Made by a program: the position numbers and the translations under genes. 8,400 nt of DNA from an uncultured Clostridia bacterium (lineage in GTDB: Bacteria; Bacillota; Clostridia; Christensenellales; QALW01): assembly GCA_900550765.1 (NCBI GenBank), contig URTC01000063.1:1-8400 (forward strand), given 5' to 3'. The notes below the pieces were generated by a model, which was given only the letters and a program-made list of their open reading frames with translations, was not told the origin of the DNA and searched no databases. Of the stretch, positions 1-6,117 are shown piece by piece (position 1 is the first letter of the stretch; every line of letters starts with the position of its first letter).

Positions 1-679
1 ACTGGAAATGGTTATTTTAAACGGGGAACTTAACGGCGAAACCATTACCGTTACCGAGGAGACGCTGGAGCAATGCACCTCCAAAAAATCCCTGCTTTAC
101 GATAAAAAAGGTGAAGAACACTACAATATTATTTCAGCCCTGCATAAATCGATGCGGAATTCTGACCCGGATGCCGCCGTCTATTGGCTGGCGCGCATGT
201 TAGAGGCCGGTGAAGACCCGCTTTACGTGGCACGGCGTGTCATCCGCTTTGCCAGCGAGGACATCGGCCTGGCAGATCCCCGCGCGTTAGAGCTGGCCGT
301 AGCCGCCTACCAGGCCTGCCACTTTAACGGAATGCCGGAGTGTACCGTCAACTTGGCCGAGGCGGTGATTTACATGGCCATGGCGCCTAAATCCAACGCG
401 ATTGACAGGGCTTATTTTATGGCCAAACAGGACGCGCTTACCCAGCTTTCTGAGCCGGTGCCGCTGGCCATCCGCAATGCCGTAACTCCGCTGATGAAAG
501 ATTTAAGCTACGGCAAGGGCTATCAGTTTGCCCATGACTCCGCCGATAAGCTCACTACCCTGCAGTGCCTGCCGGATTCCCTTTTAGAGCGGGAATATTA
601 CCGCCCTACCACCCAGGGCCTGGAAGAACGCTTTAAAACGCGTTTGGAGCAAATTAAAACCTGGAAAAAGGAGCATTAA
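1..679 (+). CDS. rarA: Replication-associated recombination protein A (RarA/MgsA), C-terminal part, 5' end outside window
   Basis: RarA is a homotetrameric AAA+ ATPase related to clamp loaders. It acts in the cytoplasm at stalled replication forks together with SSB. The reading frame is open from base 2 with no stop, so the gene begins upstream. About 226 codons are visible, roughly the second half of a protein that is usually 420-450 residues. The Walker A and B motifs therefore lie outside the window. What is visible is the end of the AAA+ lid and the C-terminal tetramerisation domain. Hallmark segments are HYNIISALHKSMRNSDPDAA, YWLARMLEAGEDP and RRVIRFASEDIGLADPRAL, then the NLAEAVIYMAMAPKSNA segment and the terminal YYRPTTQGLEERF. 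The ATG at 8 is an internal methionine, not the start. The stop lies 9 bases before the next gene, so the two may be co-transcribed. Composition is GC-richer than the two genes that follow. The identification is firm. Confidence 0.93.
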   Translation, partial: LEMVILNGELNGETITVTEETLEQCTSKKSLLYDKKGEEHYNIISALHKSMRNSDPDAAVYWLARMLEAGEDPLYVARRVIRFASEDIGLADPRALELAVAAYQACHFNGMPECTVNLAEAVIYMAMAPKSNAIDRAYFMAKQDALTQLSEPVPLAIRNAVTPLMKDLSYGKGYQFAHDSADKLTTLQCLPDSLLEREYYRPTTQGLEERFKTRLEQIKTWKKEH

Positions 680-688
680 AAGAAGGAT

Positions 689-1363
689 ATGAAGCTATAC
701 GCAAAGCAGATGAATGACTGGAATTGCTATGCCTATTATGCGGAAGATGTGGATGAAAAATACTGGCACTATTTTAAAGACGGTTGCTGGTGGCAGCTTG
801 GAAGCTCCTTTATAAAAACGTATGACAATGTTGCAGATTTTCAATTCTGTGCAGATAATTTTACAAAAAACGGCGAAATATTTATCAAGCAGTGCCTGAA
901 AATCATCGACGCCCCCTGGAAAAAAGCCCTTGATTTATTTATGGAAAAAATAAAGGAGGCCAACGTACCCTGGTATATTCACGGCAGTGCCGCTATGGCT
1001 TTGTGGGATATCGATGTTAAACCGCGCAACTTAGATTTCATCATCCCAAACGCCTCCGATTTTGATAAAGTACGGGCTGTTTTTTACAAATTTGCAATCC
1101 TCCCCATCCAGCGCTGTGACAATTGGATTATGAGCGGCGGCGGCGATATTTTTTTAGAGGCGCCCATCTCTATTTATTTTAACAATAAAGAACTTGAACC
1201 CTTTGATATGAATACACTGCATAAAATAAACTATAACGGCACAGAAATATATATTTCTACCCTAAACATGTTAAAACAAGACAATACGTTTTATGGGCGG
1301 CCGGATAGAGTGAAATTGATTGAAGAAAAAATCAAACAAAATTTATATTCTGCAACATTTTAA
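689..1363 (+). CDS. Nucleotidyltransferase-fold protein of unknown function, 224 aa
   Basis: I do not recognise a named gene. The central region has the layout of a pol-beta/MNT-type nucleotidyltransferase fold: helix, WYIHGSAAMAL (residues 95-105, the glycine-serine loop), then PRNLDFIIPN (112-121) where the family's metal-binding acid pair sits. The usual D-x-D reads N114-L-D116, so the first catalytic aspartate appears to be replaced by asparagine. A later acidic residue such as E157 could be the third ligand. The first 75 residues are aromatic-rich (WHYF, CWWQLG) and match no domain I know. There is no signal peptide or membrane segment, so it is probably cytoplasmic. The start is the first ATG after the rarA stop. 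The only nearby Shine-Dalgarno-like bases (AAGGA) lie one base from it, which is poor spacing, so translation may be coupled to rarA. The gene is AT-richer than rarA. The fold assignment is inference; any substrate is unknown, and the protein may be catalytically inactive. Confidence 0.7.
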   Translation: MKLYAKQMNDWNCYAYYAEDVDEKYWHYFKDGCWWQLGSSFIKTYDNVADFQFCADNFTKNGEIFIKQCLKIIDAPWKKALDLFMEKIKEANVPWYIHGSAAMALWDIDVKPRNLDFIIPNASDFDKVRAVFYKFAILPIQRCDNWIMSGGGDIFLEAPISIYFNNKELEPFDMNTLHKINYNGTEIYISTLNMLKQDNTFYGRPDRVKLIEEKIKQNLYSATF

Positions 1364-1434
1364 CTACCAGGATATCGGCAAAGCAGTCTGTCTATTGTTT
1401 TCATTCTTTTGTCTTGTAAAAAGTAGAAATTTTT

Positions 1435-2283
1435 ATGAAATACGCAAAAAATCGTCTCTTACTTGTTGACGGCAGCAATTTATTATTTCAAATGTTTTTC
1501 GGTATGCCCGCAAGGATTTTCAACGCACAGGGCAAACCCATACAGGGAACGCTTGGTTTTACAGGCGCTTTACTGAAAATCCTCCGGCAAACACAACCGA
1601 CGCATGTTGCCGTATTTTTTGACAGCCAACAGAAAAATCCCCGTACGATTCTCTCCGCTGATTATAAAGCCAACCGGATCGATTACAGCCAAGCAGAGGA
1701 AAACCCTTTTTCACAGCTAAACGATATCTATGCCGCCCTTGATTTTTTAGGCATTTCATACACTGAGGCCGCCGGCTGTGAAGCCGATGACCTAATTGCC
1801 AGCTACGTCGCCGCCCTGAATCAAACGGAATGTATCATCTCTTCCCTGGACAGTGACTTTTTTCAGCTTATAACAAAAACAGTATCCGTTCTTCGGTACC
1901 GCGGAAAAAACACCGTTCTCTGCACACCCGAATATATAACGCAAAAATTCGGCATTTCAGCGAAACAGTATGTAGATTTTAAAGCTCTTACCGGCGATGT
2001 TTCTGACAATATAAAAGGAGCCGATAAAATCGGCCCCAAAACGGCGGCGCGTCTGCTGCATGAATTCGGGACGCTGGAAAATCTTCTGCTCCATGCAGAA
2101 AAAATCAAGCAAACGGCCATAAAAACTTCTGTTTTAAAAAATACCGAACGATTAAAAATAAATTACAAGCTCATCCAATTAAACGATTCCATTCCCCTTC
2201 CTTTTCCGCTCAGCACACTCGCCTATAAGGATGCCGGATATACCACAACAGAGGTTTTAAAGGGAATCGGCTTAAAAGAATAA
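1435..2283 (+). CDS. Stand-alone 5'-3' exonuclease (DNA polymerase I N-terminal/FEN family), 282 aa
   Basis: This is a metal-dependent 5' nuclease of the type fused to the N-terminus of DNA polymerase I, here as a free protein, like Bacillus YpcP or E. coli ExoIX/Xni. Such enzymes cut 5' flaps and RNA primers in repair and Okazaki-fragment processing. The metal-site acids are all in place: D12 (LLVDGSN), D63 (VFFDSQ), E116/D118/D119 (CEADDL), D139/D141 (LDSDFF) and D188/D191 (GDVSDN). The arch basic residues R70, K78 and R81 lie in the RTILSADYKANR segment. The helix-3-turn-helix DNA-binding motif is at 195-208, reading GADKIGPKTAARLL. Its usual GVPGIGPKTA entry is altered to GADKIGPKTA, which keeps the glycine-proline-lysine core. 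Length fits the stand-alone family (about 250-300 aa), and no polymerase domain follows. The ATG at 1435 gives a complete N-terminal strand but has no good Shine-Dalgarno sequence. A strong hairpin follows the stop. The family is certain; the exact orthologue is not. Confidence 0.9.
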   Translation: MKYAKNRLLLVDGSNLLFQMFFGMPARIFNAQGKPIQGTLGFTGALLKILRQTQPTHVAVFFDSQQKNPRTILSADYKANRIDYSQAEENPFSQLNDIYAALDFLGISYTEAAGCEADDLIASYVAALNQTECIISSLDSDFFQLITKTVSVLRYRGKNTVLCTPEYITQKFGISAKQYVDFKALTGDVSDNIKGADKIGPKTAARLLHEFGTLENLLLHAEKIKQTAIKTSVLKNTERLKINYKLIQLNDSIPLPFPLSTLAYKDAGYTTTEVLKGIGLKE

Positions 2284-2295
2284 ATTTTTGCAAAA

Positions 2296-2327
2296 TAAAA
2301 CAGGATGCCAAAACGCATCCTGTTTTA
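2296..2327. terminator. Intrinsic terminator, probably bidirectional, between convergent genes
   Basis: A perfect 13-bp inverted repeat (TAAAACAGGATGC / GCATCCTGTTTTA) with a 6-base loop starts 13 bases after the 5' nuclease stop. On the + strand it is followed by a T-rich run (TCGTTTTATTTTTT). On the - strand it is followed by TTTTGCAAAAATTT. It lies 6 bases beyond the stop of the convergent oxidoreductase, so it can serve both transcripts. Confidence 0.85.
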
Positions 2328-2332
2328 TCGTT

Positions 2333-3847
2333 TTATTTTTTCTCGTTATAAATTCGCATTTCAAAGATTCTGGCGGCCTTGTCTCCATGCGTCTTTTTCA
2401 CGGTGACCCGTACTTTACTTGCTAAAATGGGTGCAAAAGTATGGATCCTTCTGCGCTGGAAATTATCCTGCACGCAAGCTACCGTTTTCCACGTCTTTCC
2501 CTCCAATACGGCAATTTCATAATCACTTACACATGGGAAGGGGCGCTTATCGTACGAAGTGCTGTTATTCATATCCAAATTCGTATCAAACGCCAAATAA
2601 ACGCAGGAAATCGTCTCCGGCTGCTCCAGCGTTGCCTCCAACCACTGCGGAAGCGCCAGGCGCATATCCGAAGCCCACATATTGGGGTTTTCCCCTACAA
2701 TGCGGTTCACACCGCTGACAACCTGCTGTGGCGCGTAGCGCTGTTTCAGTTCATCTGCACCGGGCGTTGTCAGCGAGGGCTGTAAATAGAATGCCTGGCA
2801 GCGCGCTTCGTCTTTCTGATACTGCCCGCCGCTCATACGGTAAGTTGCAAAACGTCCGTAGGGATCCGCGGGCATATAGCCCCAAAACAAATTTTCAACC
2901 GCCGGCAGTACCACCCAAAGATAGCGCATATTCCAATGCTTTCTCAAATCGAGCTTTATCCATTTTACCGCACCGAACGGAGATTCGTTATATTGGTTCA
3001 CACCGCCGGGGAACGGGAAAATTTCACCAAACACCACTTGTTGTGTAATTTGGCCGCAATCCGTCAAATCAACCGGATCATCCGTATCCGAACCTTTTAG
3101 TGCAATTGTCAGTGTATACTCCGTTTTTGGCTTATAGCCGGCAACGGCAAGCCAAATGCAGTCCGGCTTCTCGTAAAGGCCGCGCTCAACACACAGCATG
3201 CGGGGAGATTTCTCCTCTATAACCTCGGTCAGGTTTGCGTCCCTTTTACCGAATTCCCGGCACGCATTCACGCTGGAAGCGCTGAATTTCGCCCGGCGCG
3301 CCAAATCCAGTGCGTCCTGATTCGTTATGCCCGGAATATACAAATCATGTTTATTCAATAATTGCTGCAGCTGTCCAATGGCCTGCTGCCCCAGCTGCCG
3401 TGGCGTAAGTGCCTGCTGCACGCACAGGGCGGCGGCAGTTCCGGCCGCTTCCCCTAAAACAGCAAGCGTGCCCTGTACCCGAATCGTACCGTGCGCAATA
3501 TGCGTAACACTGATATTCCGGCCCGCAAACAGCAAATTGCGGATGTTTTTGGAATAAATACAGCGGTACGGAATGGGATACGTATCAATGCAGCGGGAAA
3601 CCTCATACGGGCTTTCCTTGCCGAACATGCCGGCGTGGTTATGCACGTCAATCGGCCAGCCGCCGTACGCAATTTTATCCTCAAAATCCTTTGCCTGCTC
3701 CACATCGTTCTGCGTCAGGATATAATCACCCATAATGCGGTTGCTTTCACGCTTGGCAAGAGTTGTGGAAACGATTTTTAACGCATAATTTTCCGCCCGT
3801 TCCTTCAGCCACCAACCGTTTTTTATATAATCCCAAACACCCAGCAC
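2333..3847 (-). CDS. FAD-dependent oxidoreductase, C-terminal fragment (504 aa from a GTG)
   Basis: The C-terminal remainder is in the same frame as the N-terminal fragment. The first possible start after the TAA is GTG at 3845-3847, inside the conserved IRIVLGVWDYIKN segment and without a properly spaced Shine-Dalgarno sequence. Independent expression is therefore doubtful. It contains the second FAD-binding block (FAGRNISVTHIAHGT, RVQG, GEAAGTAAA; residues 107-140 of this fragment) and the beta-rich C-terminal domain. It is best treated as the 3' part of the broken gene rather than a separate protein. Confidence 0.45.
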   Translation of the reverse strand: MLGVWDYIKNGWWLKERAENYALKIVSTTLAKRESNRIMGDYILTQNDVEQAKDFEDKIAYGGWPIDVHNHAGMFGKESPYEVSRCIDTYPIPYRCIYSKNIRNLLFAGRNISVTHIAHGTIRVQGTLAVLGEAAGTAAALCVQQALTPRQLGQQAIGQLQQLLNKHDLYIPGITNQDALDLARRAKFSASSVNACREFGKRDANLTEVIEEKSPRMLCVERGLYEKPDCIWLAVAGYKPKTEYTLTIALKGSDTDDPVDLTDCGQITQQVVFGEIFPFPGGVNQYNESPFGAVKWIKLDLRKHWNMRYLWVVLPAVENLFWGYMPADPYGRFATYRMSGGQYQKDEARCQAFYLQPSLTTPGADELKQRYAPQQVVSGVNRIVGENPNMWASDMRLALPQWLEATLEQPETISCVYLAFDTNLDMNNSTSYDKRPFPCVSDYEIAVLEGKTWKTVACVQDNFQRRRIHTFAPILASKVRVTVKKTHGDKAARIFEMRIYNEKK

Positions 3848-3916
3848 AATACGGATAATCTCATCCCTGGCCTTTTCGGGATGGGTAAACTCATCGATAT
3901 CGCCATGATGCTCGTG

Positions 3917-3919
3917 TTA
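3917..3919 (-). other. In-frame TAA interrupting the oxidoreductase
   Basis: The plus-strand bases are TTA, which is TAA on the coding strand. Upstream codons read ACC GGG GGA ACC TGG and downstream codons read CAC GAG CAT CAT GGC. Both sides are plausible family sequence in one frame. UAA is not a known selenocysteine or pyrrolysine codon, so programmed insertion of those residues is unlikely. Confidence 0.85.
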
Positions 3920-5074
3920 CCAGGTTCCCCCGGTAAAGTCATAATCACGGCTGCTGGCAACGGGCCGGGAATAATCCTCCTCCGTCGGAAAACGATAAGC
4001 CCATGCCGGCGGCGTATAGGGCGCGGGTTTGCCGGTATCGGCGGCGCGGTACAAAAACGCCTCGCCGAAGTTCACCCCGCTCATCAAATTGCCATCGGCC
4101 TCCGGCGGTGCAAATTCTTCATTAAATTCCGCCCTCGCTTCCCGGCCGCGGCGCATCTGTGCACCTGCAAAATAGGCCAGCCAGCTATCCCCCGAGCAAT
4201 CCAAGAACATTTTCGCATGATAAAGGAACTGCTGCCCGGTAAGCGCGTCCAGTACCTTTACACCCTCTATCGTCTGTTCATCCTGCATCAGGGCGCCCTC
4301 AACAACGGAATACGGGCGATACGTCAGATTCGGTTCCGCCTGGAACATTTTCAACAACGTTTTGCTGTTGGAAAGGCCATAATAAGCACTGTTTCTGGCC
4401 AGCTCTTCCACCAGGCCCGTTTCACGGATATTAGCCTGAAAGGTAGCGCCGTTTACCGGCACGCCGAGAAGCGCATTGCCGCCGGGCGCCTCACGGTCAT
4501 CCAGCAGCAGCACCTTCACTCCCTGCCTTGCCGCGGCAATCGCCGCCAAACAGCCGGCAATGCCTGCGCCGGCAACAATTACCTCATATGTACCGGCCTC
4601 CTGCGGCTCGGTTGAAACACCGGTAACCTGCTGCTTTAAAAGGCGGATCTGTTCCACGTCTGCCGGAGGCACAAAATCCAAGTCGGTTGTAAAAAACAGC
4701 GCGGCCACCCGGCCGTAATAACCGGTATCGTCTATCAGCCGAACGGTATTTTCCCCTGCGGGAAGCTCCCAATCCCCGGCAGCCTGCCAATCCCATTCCT
4801 CACACTTATTCTGTCCTAAAACGGCGCTTTTCTCCGCACCGATTTCCAAATGAAAACCACCCGGCGAATATTCCGGCAGCCAATCGCGCGTTCTGACCCA
4901 AGCCCGGTATTTGCCGGCTTTCGGTACCTGAAATTTTACTTCTGCCGCCTCTACCGGGGTTCCGATGCCCGCAGCCAGCAGATAGGGCATGCCCATCGTA
5001 GTGATAAATTGATATTCCCTTTTCCATCCGCCCAACTGTTCAAAATCTCTGGCGTCTATAAAGATTGCGTCCAT
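3917..5074 (-). CDS. FAD-dependent oxidoreductase, N-terminal fragment as actually readable (385 aa)
   Basis: This is what would be translated if the TAA is real. It holds the N-terminal beta domain and the complete Rossmann GxGxxG unit, but it lacks the second FAD-contact block and the rest of the substrate domain, so it is unlikely to fold as a working enzyme. The start ATG at 5072-5074 is preceded by AGGAAG with 9-base spacing, and a consensus promoter lies about 55 bases upstream. The last residues, DYDFTGGTW, end in the middle of a domain rather than at a natural C-terminus. Confidence 0.6.
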   Translation of the reverse strand: MDAIFIDARDFEQLGGWKREYQFITTMGMPYLLAAGIGTPVEAAEVKFQVPKAGKYRAWVRTRDWLPEYSPGGFHLEIGAEKSAVLGQNKCEEWDWQAAGDWELPAGENTVRLIDDTGYYGRVAALFFTTDLDFVPPADVEQIRLLKQQVTGVSTEPQEAGTYEVIVAGAGIAGCLAAIAAARQGVKVLLLDDREAPGGNALLGVPVNGATFQANIRETGLVEELARNSAYYGLSNSKTLLKMFQAEPNLTYRPYSVVEGALMQDEQTIEGVKVLDALTGQQFLYHAKMFLDCSGDSWLAYFAGAQMRRGREARAEFNEEFAPPEADGNLMSGVNFGEAFLYRAADTGKPAPYTPPAWAYRFPTEEDYSRPVASSRDYDFTGGTW

Positions 5075-5083
5075 TCTTCATCA

Positions 5084-5089
5084 CTTCCT
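5084..5089 (-). promoter_or_regulatory. Ribosome binding site of the oxidoreductase gene
   Basis: AGGAAG on the minus strand, 9 bases before the ATG at 5074. It fixes the start at MDAIFIDARD; another ATG 7 bases upstream is out of frame. Confidence 0.7.
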
Positions 5090-5103
5090 GTTTTCCATAC
5101 TGC

Positions 5104-5122
5104 AGCGCTTTTGGTAAGCACT
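5104..5122 (-). promoter_or_regulatory. Inverted repeat at the predicted transcription start (operator or leader hairpin)
   Basis: On the minus strand AGTGCTT and AAGCGCT are separated by ACCAA. This gives a 7-bp near-palindrome (one G-U if RNA) beginning at the expected start site downstream of the -10 box. The position suits a repressor operator, and AGYGCTT half-sites resemble those of sugar regulators of the LacI type. It could equally be a small leader hairpin. The regulatory role is inference. Confidence 0.35.
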
Positions 5123-5128
5123 TGTTTT

Positions 5129-5157
5129 ATTATAGAAAAAGACAAAAGGAAAGTCAA
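5129..5157 (-). promoter_or_regulatory. Sigma-A type promoter for the oxidoreductase gene
   Basis: On the minus strand TTGACT (5157-5152) is followed by exactly 17 bases and then TATAAT (5134-5129), a perfect -10 box. The start would fall near 5122, giving a leader of about 48 bases before the ATG. This is the clearest promoter in the window. It shows the oxidoreductase can be transcribed independently of anything upstream. Confidence 0.85.
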
Positions 5158-5177
5158 GATATAAATTCCTTTTTTCT

Positions 5178-5212
5178 CGCAGCTTTCTGCACTTTCCATA
5201 GAATCAGCTGCG
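5178..5212. repeat. Inverted repeat CGCAGCT/AGCTGCG between terminator and promoter
   Basis: A 7-bp perfect inverted repeat with a 21-base spacer, followed on the + strand by TTTTAT. It lies just upstream of the oxidoreductase promoter. It may be a weak plus-strand terminator-like hairpin or a regulator site. I see no stronger clue. Confidence 0.3.
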
Positions 5213-5218
5213 TTTTAT

Positions 5219-5240
5219 AAAAAAGCCCGCCTTTTCGGGC
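5219..5240 (-). terminator. Intrinsic terminator (minus strand)
   Basis: On the minus strand GCCCG-AAAAGG-CGGGC is followed by six T. This is a classic GC-rich stem with a U-tract. On the plus strand the tail is only GTTGTTCG, so orientation is clear. It ends any transcript coming from the structured region or from the DinB-like gene, and it isolates the oxidoreductase promoter 62 bases further on. Confidence 0.88.
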
Positions 5241-5452
5241 GTTGTTCGTAAGCCAGTAAATATGGCAAAAGACGTGACGCCCTTTGCCATAAGCGGAACA
5301 GCCGCAAAGCGGTGCAAGAGCTGCAGTCCATTGTGTTCGGAATGCCGTAACATAAAACACCCCGATTGGAGACTTTGCCTCGCAGAGCGCACATATGGGA
5401 TTCCCCCGTATAGACGTGCGCCCTTGTATCTGTTAGGCAAACTGGGATTTAC
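5219..5452 (-). ncRNA. Probable structured non-coding RNA or attenuator leader, family not recognised
   Basis: About 215 bases between the DinB-like stop and a strong minus-strand terminator form nested inverted repeats. The ends pair: GTAA+CCAGT (5248-5257) with ACTGG+TTAC (5441-5452). Inside, ATGGCAAA/TTTGCCAT (5262-5269/5283-5290) makes one hairpin. CCGC-AAA-GCGG (5302-5312) makes a second. AGTC/GACT (5325-5328/5371-5374) encloses GTGTT/AACAC and CGG/CCG. TTGCCT/AGGCAA (5375-5380/5435-5440) encloses GAGCGCAC/GTGCGCCC (5385-5392/5416-5423). One position in that last stem is A-C on the plus strand but G-U on the minus strand, which with the terminator favours a minus-strand RNA. I compared it from memory with 6S, SRP, tmRNA, RNase P, T-box and common riboswitch signatures and saw no convincing match. 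It could also be a structured 3' UTR or a palindromic mobile element. No clear dedicated promoter is visible. Confidence 0.5.
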
Positions 5453-5454
5453 AC

Positions 5455-6111
5455 TTATGGATGTATCTTATTTTTAATGCGCAGACATGCTTCTGTATGC
5501 ATAATCCAATGTCTTGAAAATGGCATTTGAATTAGTCCACCAATGTCTTTATTGCACCAATAATCAATCAACCAAATAGCGTTTTCATCTGTGCTGACAA
5601 CTTTCAACGATTTTAAACATTCTTTTCTTTCTCCCGATATTTTCCGAGTCAATTCGCCATAAGATAAACTTTTGATTATCTTCTCGGTGCTGTCTTTTAC
5701 TTCAAAAATATAGGAATAAAGCTCCTGCAAATTAAGTTGTCCGGAAAAGTCTGTAATCTGTTGTTTTACAAGTTCATTTCCCGTTGTGATGATAGGCGAA
5801 TTGATACGCTCCTGATAATTGTCCGCAAAAAATACCTGCTCATCTTCGTTTATCAATGTATGCGCAACGATATCTTCTATACGGAAAATATGCCAGATTG
5901 AATAAGAAATCTTTTTACTATAATAACCTTTTGCGTATATAAAAGGAATTGCATAAAAATAATCCCTGCGTAATTCATCCTTAAATGATATTAAGACTTC
6001 CATCAGCCGATTTCGCAAATCAAATAAAGTACCAATTCCCTCTTCATAAGTGTCCTTCTTTTTGATCTGCGCTTGTATTGTTTTATTAAGTTTGGACCAT
6101 TCCTTATTCAT
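5455..6111 (-). CDS. DinB-like four-helix-bundle protein, 218 aa
   Basis: The protein resembles the DinB/YfiT-like metal-binding helical bundle superfamily, which includes thiol-dependent transferases and many uncharacterised members. The signature is SIWHIFRIEDIV with H74, R77, E79 and D80, and near the C-terminus HWIMHTEACLRI with H201 and H205. H74/H201/H205 would form the usual three-histidine metal site. There is no signal peptide or membrane segment. Length is somewhat above the usual 150-180 residues of the family. The start is the ATG at 6111, because GAGGTGA ends 6 bases before it; an in-frame TTG two codons upstream lies too close to that site. I recall some homologues carrying the label phage head-tail adapter protein, but nothing phage-like surrounds this gene. 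The gene is notably AT-rich next to pnp, suggesting separate ancestry. Its reaction and substrate are unknown. Confidence 0.72.
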   Translation of the reverse strand: MNKEWSKLNKTIQAQIKKKDTYEEGIGTLFDLRNRLMEVLISFKDELRRDYFYAIPFIYAKGYYSKKISYSIWHIFRIEDIVAHTLINEDEQVFFADNYQERINSPIITTGNELVKQQITDFSGQLNLQELYSYIFEVKDSTEKIIKSLSYGELTRKISGERKECLKSLKVVSTDENAIWLIDYWCNKDIGGLIQMPFSRHWIMHTEACLRIKNKIHP

Positions 6112-6117
6112 AATCAA

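Larger units (their letters stand above)
2333..5074 (-). pseudogene. FAD-dependent oxidoreductase (FAD_oxidored type), interrupted by one in-frame TAA
   Basis: Read through, this is a 913-codon cytoplasmic flavoprotein with no signal peptide. Order of parts: a beta-sandwich-like N-terminal domain (about 1-135, including KAGKYRAWVRTRDW and the DDTGYYGRVAALFFTTD segment); a Rossmann FAD-binding fold with G169-A-G171-I-A-G174 and D192 as the likely ribose-binding acid, followed by PGGNA; then a middle domain. A second FAD-contact block lies at about codons 516-549 (FAGRNISVTHIAHG, RVQGT, LGEAAGTAAAL). A C-terminal beta-rich region ends like a discoidin-type sugar-binding fold (KVRVTVKKTHGDKAARIFEMRIY). 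The TAA at 3917-3919 is codon 386. The same frame then continues as HEHHGDIDEF and RDEIIRIVLGVWDYIKN without any frameshift or other stop. That fits a single nonsense mutation or a base-call error in an otherwise intact gene. The substrate is unknown. The flanking domains suggest carbohydrate-related work, which is inference. The promoter and ribosome binding site are intact. Confidence 0.8.

Noticed and set aside
1395..1422. Possible promoter TTGTTT-16-TAAAAA before the 5' nuclease
   Set aside because: Both boxes are weak matches, and the start would fall about 6 bases before the ATG, leaving no room for a leader. The 71-base gap otherwise holds no clear signal.
3845..3916. Translational restart after the TAA giving two cooperating subunits
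   Set aside because: The only in-frame start is a GTG inside a conserved segment, with no properly spaced ribosome binding site. A natural split would also be expected at a domain boundary, which this is not.
3881..4615. 244-codon plus-strand frame opposite the oxidoreductase
   Set aside because: It is the antisense shadow of the conserved FAD-binding coding sequence. It shows no recognisable domain and no ribosome binding site.
5325..5380. Resemblance of parts of the structured region to 6S RNA (GTGTTCGG, ACACCCC on the plus strand) and to the RNase P core (GAGGCAAAGTC on the minus strand)
   Set aside because: Only short matches are present. The long rod of 6S RNA and the remaining conserved segments of RNase P RNA are absent, and overall size and branching do not fit.
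5204..5440. 78-codon minus-strand frame beginning with TTG and reading through the terminator
   Set aside because: There is no ribosome binding site, and its last codons are the terminator hairpin itself. It looks like chance openness across the RNA element.
5262..5477. 71-codon plus-strand frame with six cysteines (possible small zinc-ribbon protein)
   Set aside because: There is no Shine-Dalgarno sequence before its ATG. It lies wholly over the structured region and overlaps the end of the DinB-like gene. The cysteine spacing does not form paired CxxC knuckles beyond one chance CxxC.
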